Shown here in pieces: positions 1 to 9,134 of a stretch of DNA of 64,000 nt (the stretch's first letter is position 1; every line of letters starts with the position of its first letter). The notes under the pieces are model-generated. The model was not told the DNA's origin, ran no database searches, and saw only the letters and a list, made by a program, of their open reading frames with translations. Position numbers and translations under genes: made by a program. Source of the DNA: Polaribacter sejongensis (lineage in GTDB: Bacteria; Bacteroidota; Bacteroidia; Flavobacteriales; Flavobacteriaceae); assembly GCF_038024065.1 (NCBI RefSeq), contig NZ_CP150667.1, positions 1,178,001 through 1,242,000 of the forward strand, written 5' to 3'.

Positions 1-1
1 T

Positions 2-241
2 TACGATACCAAAGGAAAGTCTGTTCACTCTTATTTTGATAAAACAATCTTTCTAGCTCCTTTAGAAACTGCAGAAATAATCATAGACGAAGTAGAAAAA
101 AATGGAGAAACGGGTTCTAATTTTATTTTCGAATGGAAAATACCAAAAGATTGCCCAGAACCTTTATTCGAAGGAATCATGAATTCTACTAAAGGTCAAC
201 AAGGTTTATCTTTTACCACACAGTCTAGAAGAATTAAATAA
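2..241 (+). CDS. DUF3124 domain protein, C-terminal part
   Basis: An open frame enters from the left edge and ends in TAA at 239-241, giving the last 79 residues of a longer protein. The visible segment has the DUF3124 pattern: a Y-D-T-x-G-K strand, a 'LAPLETAEIIIDE' strand, a 'GSNFIFEW' strand and a closing 'QGLSFTTQSRRI' strand. DUF3124 proteins are small, probably exported, and of unknown function. The start and any signal peptide lie outside the window. It runs in the same direction as the metallopeptidase 38 bases downstream, so the two could be co-transcribed. The family call rests on remembered motif similarity. Confidence 0.7.
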   Translation, partial: YDTKGKSVHSYFDKTIFLAPLETAEIIIDEVEKNGETGSNFIFEWKIPKDCPEPLFEGIMNSTKGQQGLSFTTQSRRIK

Positions 242-279
242 AAATAAACAGTAAATTTATCTTTTTAAAATGATATTTT

Positions 280-1176
280 ATGAAGTGGAAAGGAAATAGA
301 AAAAGTTCTAATGTAGAAGATAGAAGAGGCGCTTCTTCGGGTGGTAGTTCTGGTGGTTTAGGCAGTTTAAGTCCTATGATAATTGGGCTTCTACTAAAAT
401 TAGTGACTTCTAAAAAAGGATTAATTATTGTAGGTATTGTTTTGGCTGTCATGTATTTTACAGGAAACAATCCCTTAAACTTTATTACAGGAAATACTGG
501 TAACCAAATAGAATCTTCAACTACTTACAAAGGAACAGCTAAAGAAAATGAGTTGGCAGAATTTAGTAACCAAGTTTTAAGAAGTACAGAAGATGTTTGG
601 AATACAATTATACAAGATTATAGAGAACCGACTTTAGTTCTTTTTACAGGTTCTGTGAATTCTGCATGCGGAAGTGCTTCTAGCGCAACTGGTCCTTTTT
701 ATTGTCCTGGTGATGAAAAACTATACATAGATTTAAGTTTTTTTGAAGAAATGGAAAGAAATTTAAATGCGCCCGGAGATTTTGCACAAGCGTATGTAAT
801 TGCGCACGAAGTTGGCCATCACATTCAAACCATAACAGGTATCAGTAAAAAAGTACAAGCTTTACGTGGTAAAGTGAGTCAAACTGAATACAACAAATAC
901 TCTGTTATGTTAGAATTACAAGCAGATTTTTACGCTGGTGTTTGGGCGCATCATTCTCAAAAAGATAATTTAATTTTAGATGACAATGATTTAGAAGAAG
1001 CCTTAAATGCTGCAAATGCTATTGGAGACGATCGTTTACAAAAACAATCTACAGGAAGAGTGGTTCCTGATTCTTTTACACACGGAACTTCTGCACAAAG
1101 AATGCGTTGGTTTAAAAAAGGTTTTGACACAGGTGATGTTAACCAAGGTGATACCTTTAGTGCAAGTTCTTTATAA
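280..1176 (+). CDS. Neutral zinc metallopeptidase (YpfJ/KPN_02809 family)
   Basis: A 298-residue membrane-anchored putative zinc protease. The N-terminus is charged and Gly/Ser-rich (residues 1-30), followed by one membrane segment at about 46-62, and the rest is predicted to lie outside the cytoplasm. The zinc-binding HExxH motif is H176-E-V-G-H180. The downstream 'LELQADFYAGVWAHH' helix probably carries the third zinc ligand, as in the family. Two cysteines near residues 131-143 could form a disulfide. Length and architecture match the YpfJ-like group, whose substrate is unknown. No obvious partner gene is adjacent. Family assignment is secure; function is not. Confidence 0.85.
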   Translation: MKWKGNRKSSNVEDRRGASSGGSSGGLGSLSPMIIGLLLKLVTSKKGLIIVGIVLAVMYFTGNNPLNFITGNTGNQIESSTTYKGTAKENELAEFSNQVLRSTEDVWNTIIQDYREPTLVLFTGSVNSACGSASSATGPFYCPGDEKLYIDLSFFEEMERNLNAPGDFAQAYVIAHEVGHHIQTITGISKKVQALRGKVSQTEYNKYSVMLELQADFYAGVWAHHSQKDNLILDDNDLEEALNAANAIGDDRLQKQSTGRVVPDSFTHGTSAQRMRWFKKGFDTGDVNQGDTFSASSL

Positions 1177-1550
1177 GAGTAAATAGAATTTATATAAAAC
1201 AAAAAAAACTCTACACTTAAATAACGAAGGGCTCAAATAACCAAGGACTTAAGCAATAGTGTAATGAAATATATTAAAAAATGAGTTTTTAAAACATTCA
1301 CAAAAAGACTACTCAACTTCTTTTAAACTTCCAATTTCACAAGAAATAAAACTTGGTGAGCTGACTTAAGTTAAAGTATCACCTAGACATGGTATTCAAA
1401 TAAAAAAAAATTGCCACCAAAGTAATCCATCAATATCAAGAGTAATTTAGAAAAACTATAGTTTTTACCTACTGCTTACTAGGGTAATATAGATCTAAAA
1501 ATCAAAAATGCTTAAGTGAAACGCATATAAAAACATACAAATAAAAAAAA
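1177..1550. other. Intergenic stretch without recognised feature
   Basis: About 370 bases of A/T-rich sequence between the metallopeptidase gene and the hairpin at 1551. I found no open frame with a plausible protein in either direction and no repeat shared with the rest of the window. The only symmetry is a short A5/T5 palindrome at 1451-1466, which has no loop and looks incidental. Confidence 0.5.
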
Positions 1551-1580
1551 CTGAACAATGACGACATTGTTCAGTTTTTT
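1541..1580. terminator. Bidirectional intrinsic terminator
   Basis: A perfect 10-bp stem (CTGAACAATG, 1551-1560, with its complement at 1565-1574) closes an ACGA loop. It is preceded by an A-run and followed by six T, so it can terminate from either side. It most directly serves the minus-strand DUF349 gene, whose stop is about 75 bases away, and may also stop read-through from the plus-strand metallopeptidase. Confidence 0.85.
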
Positions 1581-1648
1581 TATTTTAAAATTTTATCCTT
1601 TATAAATCTGTATCGATTATTTAAGAATATAAATACTTTATAAGTAAA

Positions 1649-3538
1649 TTAGTAATCTAGTTTCTTAATGTAACTTAACTTTTCTTTCCAAATAGCCAAA
1701 TCTACTTTAAACTCATTTACTCTATTTTTTACATTTAATACTAAAGGATTATCATCTGTTGCGTTAGAAAAGAAACCTAAATTATTTTCTAATTGCTGAA
1801 TTTCTTTAACAACTTCATCAATTTTCTTTCTAACAAACATTTGCTCAGAATCTAACTTTCTAACATCGTTATCTGCTGCAAGGCTATCTACAACATGTGT
1901 AAATTTTAACATAGCAACTTCATTCTTGTCTAGATCTAAACCACTTAAGGCTCTATCTATTAACTTGTTAAATTTACCATCTATATGTCTTGCATTTCTT
2001 GGCAATGCACCTAAACTTCTCCAGTTACTTATAATTTCGAAAATACCTTCTTTGGTAGGATCTTTTAATTCTTTAACTGTTTCTAAAAATTCTTTTTTAG
2101 CATCTACAACCTCTTGTTGCTCTTTATTTAAAGAGTTTTTCTGATCGTGGTATCTATCAAAATAATGGTTACAAGCCGCTTTAAAACGCTTCCAAATATC
2201 ATCAGAAAATTTACGAGGAACATGACCAATTTTTTTCCAATCTGCTTGTATTTTCTTTAAAGTATTCGTCGAAGACTCCCAATCATCACTTTCTTTTAAA
2301 GACTCTGCAAGCTCAATTAAGGCCATTTTCTTCTTTAAATTATCTTGCTGATCGTTCTTTTCGTGTTTGTAAAAAACATTCTTAGCACTGTTAAATTTCT
2401 TTGTAGCTGCTTTAAATTTTTGCCAAACTTCTTCACTTTTAGAATACGGAAGTTTACCAGCATTAAAATACTCTTGCCTTAACTCTTCTATATCTTTAAT
2501 ACTTTTTTGCCAATCGTTATGCGTTTTATTATTAGCCGTATCATAAGCATTTAGCTTTTCTACCACTACTAATTTATTTTCTATAATTTCTTGGTGTTTA
2601 GAACGCATTTCTCTAAAGTGATCATGTCTTCTGTCATGAATCTTTTTAGTAGCCTCACTAAATTTTCCCCAAACATCTTCTCTCATTTCCTGAGAAACGG
2701 GTCCAATATCTTCTTTCCAGATTTTATGTAAATCTTGTAATTCTTTAAATGCAATATTTATATCAGCAACTTCTGCCAATGCGTTTGCTTTTTCTATAAT
2801 TTTTAATTTTTCCTCTAAATTATGTTTAAAGTCTAAATCTCTAAAATCATTGCTTAAATGTAATAAATCATAAAAACGCTCTACATGATGATGGTACGTT
2901 TTCCAAGTATCATTATAATGGTTCTTAGAAACAGGTCCAATAGTTTTCCAAGAATCTTGCAATTCTCTAAAACTCTTATACATCGTTGCAGTATCTGCAT
3001 TTTCAATTAAATCTTTTAATTGCTCAATAACAGAAAGTCTTTTATCTAAATTAGAAGAAAGTTGCTTATCTAAATCATTATAATGTGCATCACGTTGTTT
3101 TTTATAATCAGACAACAGCGTATTATAATCCGTTTTTATAGGGCTAGAAAATTGAAAATCGATAGAATTACCTCCTTCTTCTAAAAAAGCGGCTTTCTTT
3201 TCTGCTAAAAGAGCACCAAATTTCTGATTGAAAGCACTTTTAATACCTTCAACTTGAGTTTTTATTTTTTGAACAGGATTGTCAGAAAGTGTTTTTTTTA
3301 GTTCTAAAACTAAATCTTCTAAAGATAATTTTGTGTAATCTACAACATCAGATTCTTCTTCTTTGTCACTATTTTTTTCTGCATCCTTAGCAATAGACTT
3401 CTCTATTTCATCAACAGCATCAACAGTATCATCTGTTTTTTCAAGATTTTCTACAGCTTCAACTTTTTTAGTTTCATTTAAAACTTCTTCTACTTTCTTT
3501 TCCGTCTTATCAACGTTTACTTCATTTTTTTCTAACAT
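1649..3538 (-). CDS. DUF349 repeat, coiled-coil-rich protein
   Basis: A 629-residue soluble protein with no signal peptide. Residues 1-75 are acidic, rich in Glu/Lys/Val and probably disordered. The rest holds five copies of the DUF349 unit, each with a pattern like W(K/R)xxGxVP...(D/E)xxWxxFxxAxxxF: 'WKTIGPVS', 'WKEDIGPVS', 'YFNAGKLPYS', 'WKKIGHVPRKF' and 'WRSLGALPRN' mark them in order. The C-terminal 100 residues look like a long coiled coil. DUF349 proteins are common in Bacteroidota and their role is not established. The ATG at 3538 is the only sensible start. The gene is monocistronic, with a bidirectional terminator downstream. Confidence 0.85.
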   Translation of the reverse strand: MLEKNEVNVDKTEKKVEEVLNETKKVEAVENLEKTDDTVDAVDEIEKSIAKDAEKNSDKEEESDVVDYTKLSLEDLVLELKKTLSDNPVQKIKTQVEGIKSAFNQKFGALLAEKKAAFLEEGGNSIDFQFSSPIKTDYNTLLSDYKKQRDAHYNDLDKQLSSNLDKRLSVIEQLKDLIENADTATMYKSFRELQDSWKTIGPVSKNHYNDTWKTYHHHVERFYDLLHLSNDFRDLDFKHNLEEKLKIIEKANALAEVADINIAFKELQDLHKIWKEDIGPVSQEMREDVWGKFSEATKKIHDRRHDHFREMRSKHQEIIENKLVVVEKLNAYDTANNKTHNDWQKSIKDIEELRQEYFNAGKLPYSKSEEVWQKFKAATKKFNSAKNVFYKHEKNDQQDNLKKKMALIELAESLKESDDWESSTNTLKKIQADWKKIGHVPRKFSDDIWKRFKAACNHYFDRYHDQKNSLNKEQQEVVDAKKEFLETVKELKDPTKEGIFEIISNWRSLGALPRNARHIDGKFNKLIDRALSGLDLDKNEVAMLKFTHVVDSLAADNDVRKLDSEQMFVRKKIDEVVKEIQQLENNLGFFSNATDDNPLVLNVKNRVNEFKVDLAIWKEKLSYIKKLDY

Positions 3539-3585
3539 ATCTACAATGTTTAAGGTCTACTATAATAATACTATTATATATCTTA

Positions 3586-3617
3586 TAAAGATACTGACAA
3601 CTTACTAAATCTACAAA
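3586..3617 (-). promoter_or_regulatory. Candidate promoter of the DUF349 gene
   Basis: On the minus strand a TTTG (3617-3614) is followed after 20 bases by TATCTTTA (3593-3586). This resembles the Bacteroidota -33/-7 pair TTTG-N19-TAnnTTTG with one mismatch and one extra spacer base. It lies about 50 bases before the start codon. Confidence 0.4.
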
Positions 3618-3651
3618 CTATCTAACTATAAAATAACATAGATAATTTACT

Positions 3652-3742
3652 TTTGGGCGTTCCCTTGCAGGTCGGGCTTTCTTTTACAATCTTTTTATTC
3701 ATACTTCATAAAAAGGATTTCCAATTCAATCCCTAACGCGCT
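3652..3742 (-). repeat. Structured 3' element, member 1
   Basis: A comparatively G/C-rich island in A/T-rich intergenic DNA just past the aroE stop, read on the minus strand. It folds as an outer stem (GCGTT 3657-3661 with AACGC 3735-3739) around an inner hairpin (CTTTTTAT 3691-3698 with ATAAAAAG 3708-3715, extended by AAT/ATT across a bulge). On the minus strand it carries GATTGAA, then ATCCTTTTT, then AAAAAGAT, the same ordered blocks as the element at 20432-20506. From memory similar elements are scattered in Flavobacteriia; not checked here. Confidence 0.5.
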
Positions 3743-3794
3743 ACGCTAACTTGCCAACTACTCTTTTAATACAAAATAAATAATAGCATTCTAA

Positions 3795-4553
3795 TTATGC
3801 TTTATTCCAAATTCTCCAAGATTCCTCTGCTTGTAATTGCAACATTTCATATCCGTTTTTAATTGTTGCTCCTTGTGCTTTTCCTTTGGCTAAAAAAGTT
3901 GTGACTTCTGGATTGTAAATTAAATCGTACAACAAATGATTTTCGGTAATAAACTGATACGGAATATCCGGACACCTATCTGTATTAGGAGATGTACCAA
4001 CTGGAGAAGAATTAATAATAACTTGATATTTCTCCATGATTTCTTCCGTTAAATCTTGATAAGAAATTTCTTTTTTACCTTCTGGTTTTCTAGAAACAAA
4101 TTTAAACTTAATGTCATTCTTTTTTAAGGCATAGGCAATTGCTTTAGAAGCACCACCAGTCCCTAAAATTAAAGCTCTTTTATGATGTTTTTTTATCAAT
4201 GGAAATATTGATTTCTCAAAACCAACAACATCAGAATTATAACCTTTTAAATTTCCTCTTTTAGTAAATTTAATAGTATTTACAGCTCCAATAGCCTTTG
4301 CTGTTTCATCTAATTGATCTAAGTATTTCATTACTTCTTCCTTATAAGGAATGGTAACATTTATTCCGCCTAAACTATCTCCTCCTTCTTTTATTACAGC
4401 AGTAAAATCTTCTATTTTTTGAATATCAAAATTAACGTACTTACATTTTTGTAAATCTAATTTTTCAAACTTTTCTGTAAAATACCCACGAGAAAAAGAA
4501 TACTCAATATCTTTTCCTAATAATCCAAAAACTTTATTTTTTCTTTCTCCCAT
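3795..4553 (-). CDS. aroE: Shikimate dehydrogenase
   Basis: A 252-residue NADPH-dependent enzyme converting 3-dehydroshikimate to shikimate in chorismate synthesis. The substrate domain starts with 'GLLGKDIEYSFS' and carries the catalytic lysine in 'INVTIPYKE' (K71). The second catalytic residue is the Asp of 'YNSDVVGF' (D108), and the nucleotide-binding loop is GTGGAS at 131-136. 'PVGTSP' and the closing 'LQAEESWRIWN' helix are typical. Length is normal for Bacteroidota AroE. Its start lies 20 bases inside the upstream DUF368 gene, so it is the last gene of a three-gene operon. The type II dehydroquinase aroQ, the preceding pathway step, is 57 kb away in this window. Confidence 0.93.
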   Translation of the reverse strand: MGERKNKVFGLLGKDIEYSFSRGYFTEKFEKLDLQKCKYVNFDIQKIEDFTAVIKEGGDSLGGINVTIPYKEEVMKYLDQLDETAKAIGAVNTIKFTKRGNLKGYNSDVVGFEKSIFPLIKKHHKRALILGTGGASKAIAYALKKNDIKFKFVSRKPEGKKEISYQDLTEEIMEKYQVIINSSPVGTSPNTDRCPDIPYQFITENHLLYDLIYNPEVTTFLAKGKAQGATIKNGYEMLQLQAEESWRIWNKA

Positions 4554-5541
4554 AAAAATCTATTACTAAAATTAACAAAATACCTAACACAATATAAAAT
4601 ACAGCGGTCCAGGTTTCTAAATTTGAAAAATCAGGAACAAAACGTTCGTAATTTTCAACAATCTTATTTCCTTTTTGATCAATTAAAAAGTTGCCTTGTT
4701 CTTGTAAATACACTGCTTTTTTCCAAGGCCAAACAATCCCTAATGATCCCGTAATAAAACCGATAATAACTGCATTTACAATTTGATTCCACCGTTTTAA
4801 AACATAGCCTAAAACATGACTAATAGAAACCAAGCCAAAAGCAGAACCTGCCGTAAAAACACTAATTATTTTTAAATAACGTACTTTTATAGGATCGGAT
4901 AAAACTTTAAAATCTCCCGATAAAAGACTTGTAATTACATTGAATAATACATTTACAGAGTCTACCAATAACAACACATAATTACCTAAAAGGATTAAGA
5001 TAAAAGACCCAGAAAGCCCTGGAAGCGTCATACCAGAAACACCAATAATTCCACAAACAAAAACAAACCAAAGATTGTCGTTTTCTGTAGCTGGTGTTAA
5101 AAAACTAATTCCAATTCCTATAGAAGCTCCAATAATTAGAGATAGTATATTTTTAAAATTCCATTCGCCAAAATCTTTACCAATATAATAAATAGAGCCT
5201 ATAATCATTCCAAAAAACCAACTCCAAACATAGAGTTCAAAGTTTACTAAAAAATAATCTAAAACTAAAGAAATACTAAAATAACTAAAGACACTTCCGC
5301 CCATAACTAAAAGCAGAAACGAGCCATTTATGTAGCTATAAAAACTTTTAAACCGACCATTTAGCAGCAACCTAAATGCTTTTAAGTTTACCTTTCTAAA
5401 CGAGTAAATTAATTCTTCATAAAAGCCAAAAACGAAAGAAACCGTTCCACCAGAAACACCAGGAACCTTATTTGCAGCGCCCATTGCCAACCCTTTTAAG
5501 AAAAGGATTAATTTCTGTAAAAAAGTTCTTTCTATTAACAT
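4534..5541 (-). CDS. DUF368 (PopT-type) membrane protein, second copy
   Basis: A 335-residue polytopic membrane protein with about eight to ten hydrophobic segments. It carries the two DUF368 signatures: PGVSGG at 27-32 and LPGLSGSF near 173-180, which form an internal pseudo-repeat. DUF368 proteins (PopT) have been shown in other bacteria to return undecaprenyl phosphate to the cytoplasmic face for reuse in envelope glycan synthesis; extending this here is inference. Its ATG directly follows the TAA of the first DUF368 gene, and its end overlaps aroE by 20 bases, indicating tight translational coupling. It has diverged clearly from its neighbour. Confidence 0.85.
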   Translation of the reverse strand: MLIERTFLQKLILFLKGLAMGAANKVPGVSGGTVSFVFGFYEELIYSFRKVNLKAFRLLLNGRFKSFYSYINGSFLLLVMGGSVFSYFSISLVLDYFLVNFELYVWSWFFGMIIGSIYYIGKDFGEWNFKNILSLIIGASIGIGISFLTPATENDNLWFVFVCGIIGVSGMTLPGLSGSFILILLGNYVLLLVDSVNVLFNVITSLLSGDFKVLSDPIKVRYLKIISVFTAGSAFGLVSISHVLGYVLKRWNQIVNAVIIGFITGSLGIVWPWKKAVYLQEQGNFLIDQKGNKIVENYERFVPDFSNLETWTAVFYIVLGILLILVIDFYGRKKK

Positions 5542-6465
5542 TTATTTTTTCTCTACTGCTAATTTTTCCATTCCTAGAATAATTACAAAACCAATAACCG
5601 CCAATACAATTGCCATGGTTAACTCTGCATCTCCATTAAAAGAAAAAGGACTTATACTTTGTTCGTTAAATGCCACTTTTACGCCATGAGAATTTGTTCG
5701 CCATGTTAAGGTTTCTTTCCAAGGCCAAATTTTATTTAAAGAACCAATTATAAAACCAGTTAAAGCAGCTAACGTTATATTTTTATAATGTTTAAACAAC
5801 CATTTTAAAACTCTAGAAAATGTTAATAGACCAATAATTGCACCAGCCATAAAAACTAAAATCGTTTTAAAATCTCTATTATTTAAAGCATCTAAAACAG
5901 GTTTATATGCACCTAATAACACTAAAATAAAAGAACCTGAAATTCCGGGTAAAATCATTGCGCAAATAGCAATTGCTCCTGCAAGAAATATAAATAACGG
6001 AGAAGAATTTTCTGAAACTAAAGGATTTAGAGTCGTAATATAATATGCTAAAAAGGCTCCTAAAACTAAGACTATTACAGAAATAACATTCCATTTTGTA
6101 ATTTGCTTAGCGATGTAAATGATACTAGCCAATACCAAACCAAAAAAGAACGACCATAATAAAATAGGTTCATTCTCTAATAAGTATTTAATGACTTTTG
6201 CTAATGAAATTATACTTATAAAAATCCCTATAAATAATGAAGCTAAAAAATTACCATTTAATTGTGTCCAAGCGGCTTTTAATCCGTCTTTTTTTAACGT
6301 TTTAAATAAGTCTAGATTTACGTTGCTAATAGAACCTAATAGTTCTTCATAAATACCAGAAATAAAAGCAATTGTACCACCAGAAACTCCAGGCACTACA
6401 TCTGCTGCCCCCATTCCCATTCCTTTTAAACCAATAATTAAATAGTCCTTTATATTTCTACTCAT
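5542..6465 (-). CDS. DUF368 (PopT-type) membrane protein, first copy
   Basis: A 307-residue polytopic membrane protein, first gene of the DUF368-DUF368-aroE operon. The signatures are PGVSGG at 25-30 and LPGISGSF at 173-180; 'GFIIGSLNKIWPWK' near the C-terminal third is matched by 'GFITGSLGIVWPWK' in the second copy. This shows the pair arose by duplication. The expected role is transport of undecaprenyl phosphate across the inner membrane. Possible reasons for two copies are heterodimer formation or different ion dependence, neither of which the sequence decides. The 265-base gap upstream (6466-6730) contains no recognised gene. Confidence 0.85.
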   Translation of the reverse strand: MSRNIKDYLIIGLKGMGMGAADVVPGVSGGTIAFISGIYEELLGSISNVNLDLFKTLKKDGLKAAWTQLNGNFLASLFIGIFISIISLAKVIKYLLENEPILLWSFFFGLVLASIIYIAKQITKWNVISVIVLVLGAFLAYYITTLNPLVSENSSPLFIFLAGAIAICAMILPGISGSFILVLLGAYKPVLDALNNRDFKTILVFMAGAIIGLLTFSRVLKWLFKHYKNITLAALTGFIIGSLNKIWPWKETLTWRTNSHGVKVAFNEQSISPFSFNGDAELTMAIVLAVIGFVIILGMEKLAVEKK

Positions 6466-6730
6466 TTTCTGTCTCTTTTTTTAGAAAAACGAAGATAATA
6501 GAAATTTGAGAAAGATTAAGAAAAGCTTAGGATTTTCAAGGTATTCAAATCAAAAAAAAGCGATGTATAGATTTTATAACTGCTTTTAGATATCAGTACA
6601 TAAAAACCTACTTTTTATTTACCTTAACTGATTACTTTACAGTAGCTACTAAATTTATTTTTGTCCGTTAGAGCACAGTTGAGAACTAATTGATTACTAA
6701 AATAGTTTTCGACTCTTATAATCTATATAA

Positions 6731-7954
6731 TTAACTATTTACCTCTAATCCTTTTTTTAAGATCACTTCCTTTTTTGCTCTTAATTTTAAAGAGATAGCA
6801 GCAATGACAAAATAAATGATTGTCAACAACCATAAATGATTCCATTCTTTTAAAACATCTAAAAATGAAGCCTCCATTTGTGTTAATTTAACAAAACCAT
6901 TCATACCAGGTGTTGATGGTATTATGTCTGAAATAAATTTATAAAACTTAGAAAAACCTTCAACAGGAAAAGACAAGCCGCTTAACATTAAAGACGGAAT
7001 AGAAAGCAACACTAAAAACACAATAGAATCTTCTCTTCTTTTAAAAAAAGAACTGATGGATATTCCTAAAAATACCACAGAAAATATATACGGAATTATA
7101 AATACGTAAATTGATAATAATGAGGAACGCACCGGAATTCCAAATAGCGTGTACACAACGCCAACTTGAACAGGAATAATAACGATATAAATTAAAGTAT
7201 ATAAACAGGCTTTTGCTAGTAAAACAGAGATTACGCCTCCTCTACTTAATATTCTTGGAAATTCTTTATGCGTAGAAATATTTTCTCGTCGAGAACCACT
7301 TAAAAGACCAATTCCCATCAACAATACTAATTGAATAATTAAAGCTGTTAACATGGGAATTAAATAAGTTGCATACCCAGAATTTATGTTAAACAAACTG
7401 GTTGATATTGCTTTTATAGGCGTATAATTTTTCTGAGCAGCATCAAAAGAAACACCTTTAGCCATTTCTTTTTTTATTGAAATTCCTGCACTAAAATATC
7501 CGTTAACCGCAGTAACATCTCCTAAAACACGTTTGTAAAACAACATATTTGCAGCGTCAGAAAAAGTAGTAATGGTAGTTTGTCTACCACTTCTAATATT
7601 CTTTTCAAAATTCTTTGGAATCATAACGATACCTTGCACTTCTCTGGAATAGTAGGCTACTTTTGCTGCTTCTAAATCTGCAAATGATGTTATTGTTTTT
7701 GTACCTTCTGTAGCCGCTAACATAGCAATGTAATCTCTACTCATTCTGGTACCATCTTGATTTACAATTGCTACCGGAACTTCTTTTATTATTTGATTTG
7801 AATATATATAGGTATACACCACCAAAATAATAAGGGTAACAGATAAAAAAGTACTCGCCACCGCTTTATCCGATTTAATTGAATTCCATTCGGTACGGAA
7901 TGTATTCTTAAATGAGATGATGCCTTTGTAAAATAATTTATATAAATTCTTCAT
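6731..7954 (-). CDS. ABC-2 type permease, efflux operon, second permease
   Basis: A 407-residue inner-membrane protein of the YbhS/YbhR-like ABC-2 group. One membrane segment lies at about 32-50, then a large periplasmic domain (50-205), then five or six membrane segments to residue ~390. The N-terminal 'VPVAIVNQDGTRMSRD' strand is shared in form with the upstream permease ('LPVAVVDLDHTATSRN'), showing the two are homologous halves of a heterodimer. It is the last gene of the tetR-tolC-hlyD-permease-permease operon, one base after its partner. Substrate is unknown; drugs or membrane-active compounds are likely from context. No ATPase is encoded nearby. Confidence 0.85.
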   Translation of the reverse strand: MKNLYKLFYKGIISFKNTFRTEWNSIKSDKAVASTFLSVTLIILVVYTYIYSNQIIKEVPVAIVNQDGTRMSRDYIAMLAATEGTKTITSFADLEAAKVAYYSREVQGIVMIPKNFEKNIRSGRQTTITTFSDAANMLFYKRVLGDVTAVNGYFSAGISIKKEMAKGVSFDAAQKNYTPIKAISTSLFNINSGYATYLIPMLTALIIQLVLLMGIGLLSGSRRENISTHKEFPRILSRGGVISVLLAKACLYTLIYIVIIPVQVGVVYTLFGIPVRSSLLSIYVFIIPYIFSVVFLGISISSFFKRREDSIVFLVLLSIPSLMLSGLSFPVEGFSKFYKFISDIIPSTPGMNGFVKLTQMEASFLDVLKEWNHLWLLTIIYFVIAAISLKLRAKKEVILKKGLEVNS

Positions 7955-7955
7955 T

Positions 7956-9134
7956 TTAAATACTGTGATTAAACTTTCCTTTTAAAAACAATCTTTTTAA
8001 CTTAAACCAACTTATTGAAATTGGTACAATACACAGAACAACTAAGATAATGATTGCCTTTAAAGAGTAAAATACAGGAAACCCTCGTTGCGATTGATCT
8101 AATAATAATTCAAAGAAATGGGTAAACGGAAAAACCTGACTCAACCATTGCAGTATTTCTGGCATTCCGAAAATTGGAAATGTAATTCCTGAAAAAGAAA
8201 GACTTACAGCACCAAAACCAGAACCAATTGTTAAGGCTTCTCTAAAACTACCACTAATAGCAATAAAGAATAATGCAAATGATTGATTTGCTAATATCAA
8301 TAAAAGTAAACCAGCTAAAACGGTTGTTTTACTACCAAAAAAAGGAAAATCTTGCCATACGTACATACTTAATAGTGTAATAATGCCTACAAATAAAAAC
8401 CAAATAGTATAAGGTAAAACTTTTCCTAAAATAATAGCAGATAAACTTCCGTTTGTAATGCTCAATAACTTATTTCCTTTGCTATATTTTAAATCTGCTC
8501 CAAAACAATAAATAGTGGTTAGCATGACAAATAATTGGAAAAACATCGTTAAAAACCCGGTATTTAAGTAATAAGAGTAATTTGTATACGGATTAGACAA
8601 TACATGATTATTTGCTTTTATAGGTTGATAATTAACCAATGCTTGATGCTTTGAAACTCCTTTTTTACGTTGCTTTTCTATGTTTACACCAGCCGAAATT
8701 GTTCCTATTACTTTTCGAAATGCTTTGTATTCTAATCCACCAGCCAATAACAAATTACTATTGTACTGGTTGATGATGTTTACTTGTTTTCCACTTTTTA
8801 AATCGGCTTCAAAATTTTGAGGAATTGTAACGACACCATACGCTTTTCCCAAGCTAATTAATTCTTCTCCTTTTTGCTGATTTATAGGAAAAAAACCAAT
8901 TTTAATATCTGGCGCAGCATCTAACTGAGCAATTATATTTCTTGAGGTTGCAGTATGATCTAAATCTACCACAGCAACAGGTAAATCTCTAGCAACACCT
9001 TCACTTAAAAGCGTATTGAAAAACAAAATGGACACAAAAGGCAATATTACTGCAAGAACAAAAGTCGACTTACTGTTAAATAACAGTGCGATCTCTCTTT
9101 TTGCAATCCGTAAAGAGGGTTTCATTTTACTCAT
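7956..9134 (-). CDS. ABC-2 type permease, efflux operon, first permease
   Basis: An inner-membrane permease of about 392 residues with an N-terminal membrane segment, a periplasmic domain and a C-terminal block of five or six membrane segments. The frame is open to a TTG at 9152, but the ATG at 9134 (MSKMKPSLRIAKREI) is preferred because it gives an 8-base overlap with the hlyD stop; the next ATG at 9125 is also possible. It pairs with the following permease. In YbhFSR-like exporters two such permeases join one ATPase and a periplasmic adaptor; the ATPase is missing from this operon. Confidence 0.82.
   Translation of the reverse strand: MSKMKPSLRIAKREIALLFNSKSTFVLAVILPFVSILFFNTLLSEGVARDLPVAVVDLDHTATSRNIIAQLDAAPDIKIGFFPINQQKGEELISLGKAYGVVTIPQNFEADLKSGKQVNIINQYNSNLLLAGGLEYKAFRKVIGTISAGVNIEKQRKKGVSKHQALVNYQPIKANNHVLSNPYTNYSYYLNTGFLTMFFQLFVMLTTIYCFGADLKYSKGNKLLSITNGSLSAIILGKVLPYTIWFLFVGIITLLSMYVWQDFPFFGSKTTVLAGLLLLILANQSFALFFIAISGSFREALTIGSGFGAVSLSFSGITFPIFGMPEILQWLSQVFPFTHFFELLLDQSQRGFPVFYSLKAIIILVVLCIVPISISWFKLKRLFLKGKFNHSI

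Noticed and set aside
1451..1466. A5-CTATAG-T5 type palindrome
   Set aside because: No loop, A/T-rich and isolated; likely chance in such sequence.
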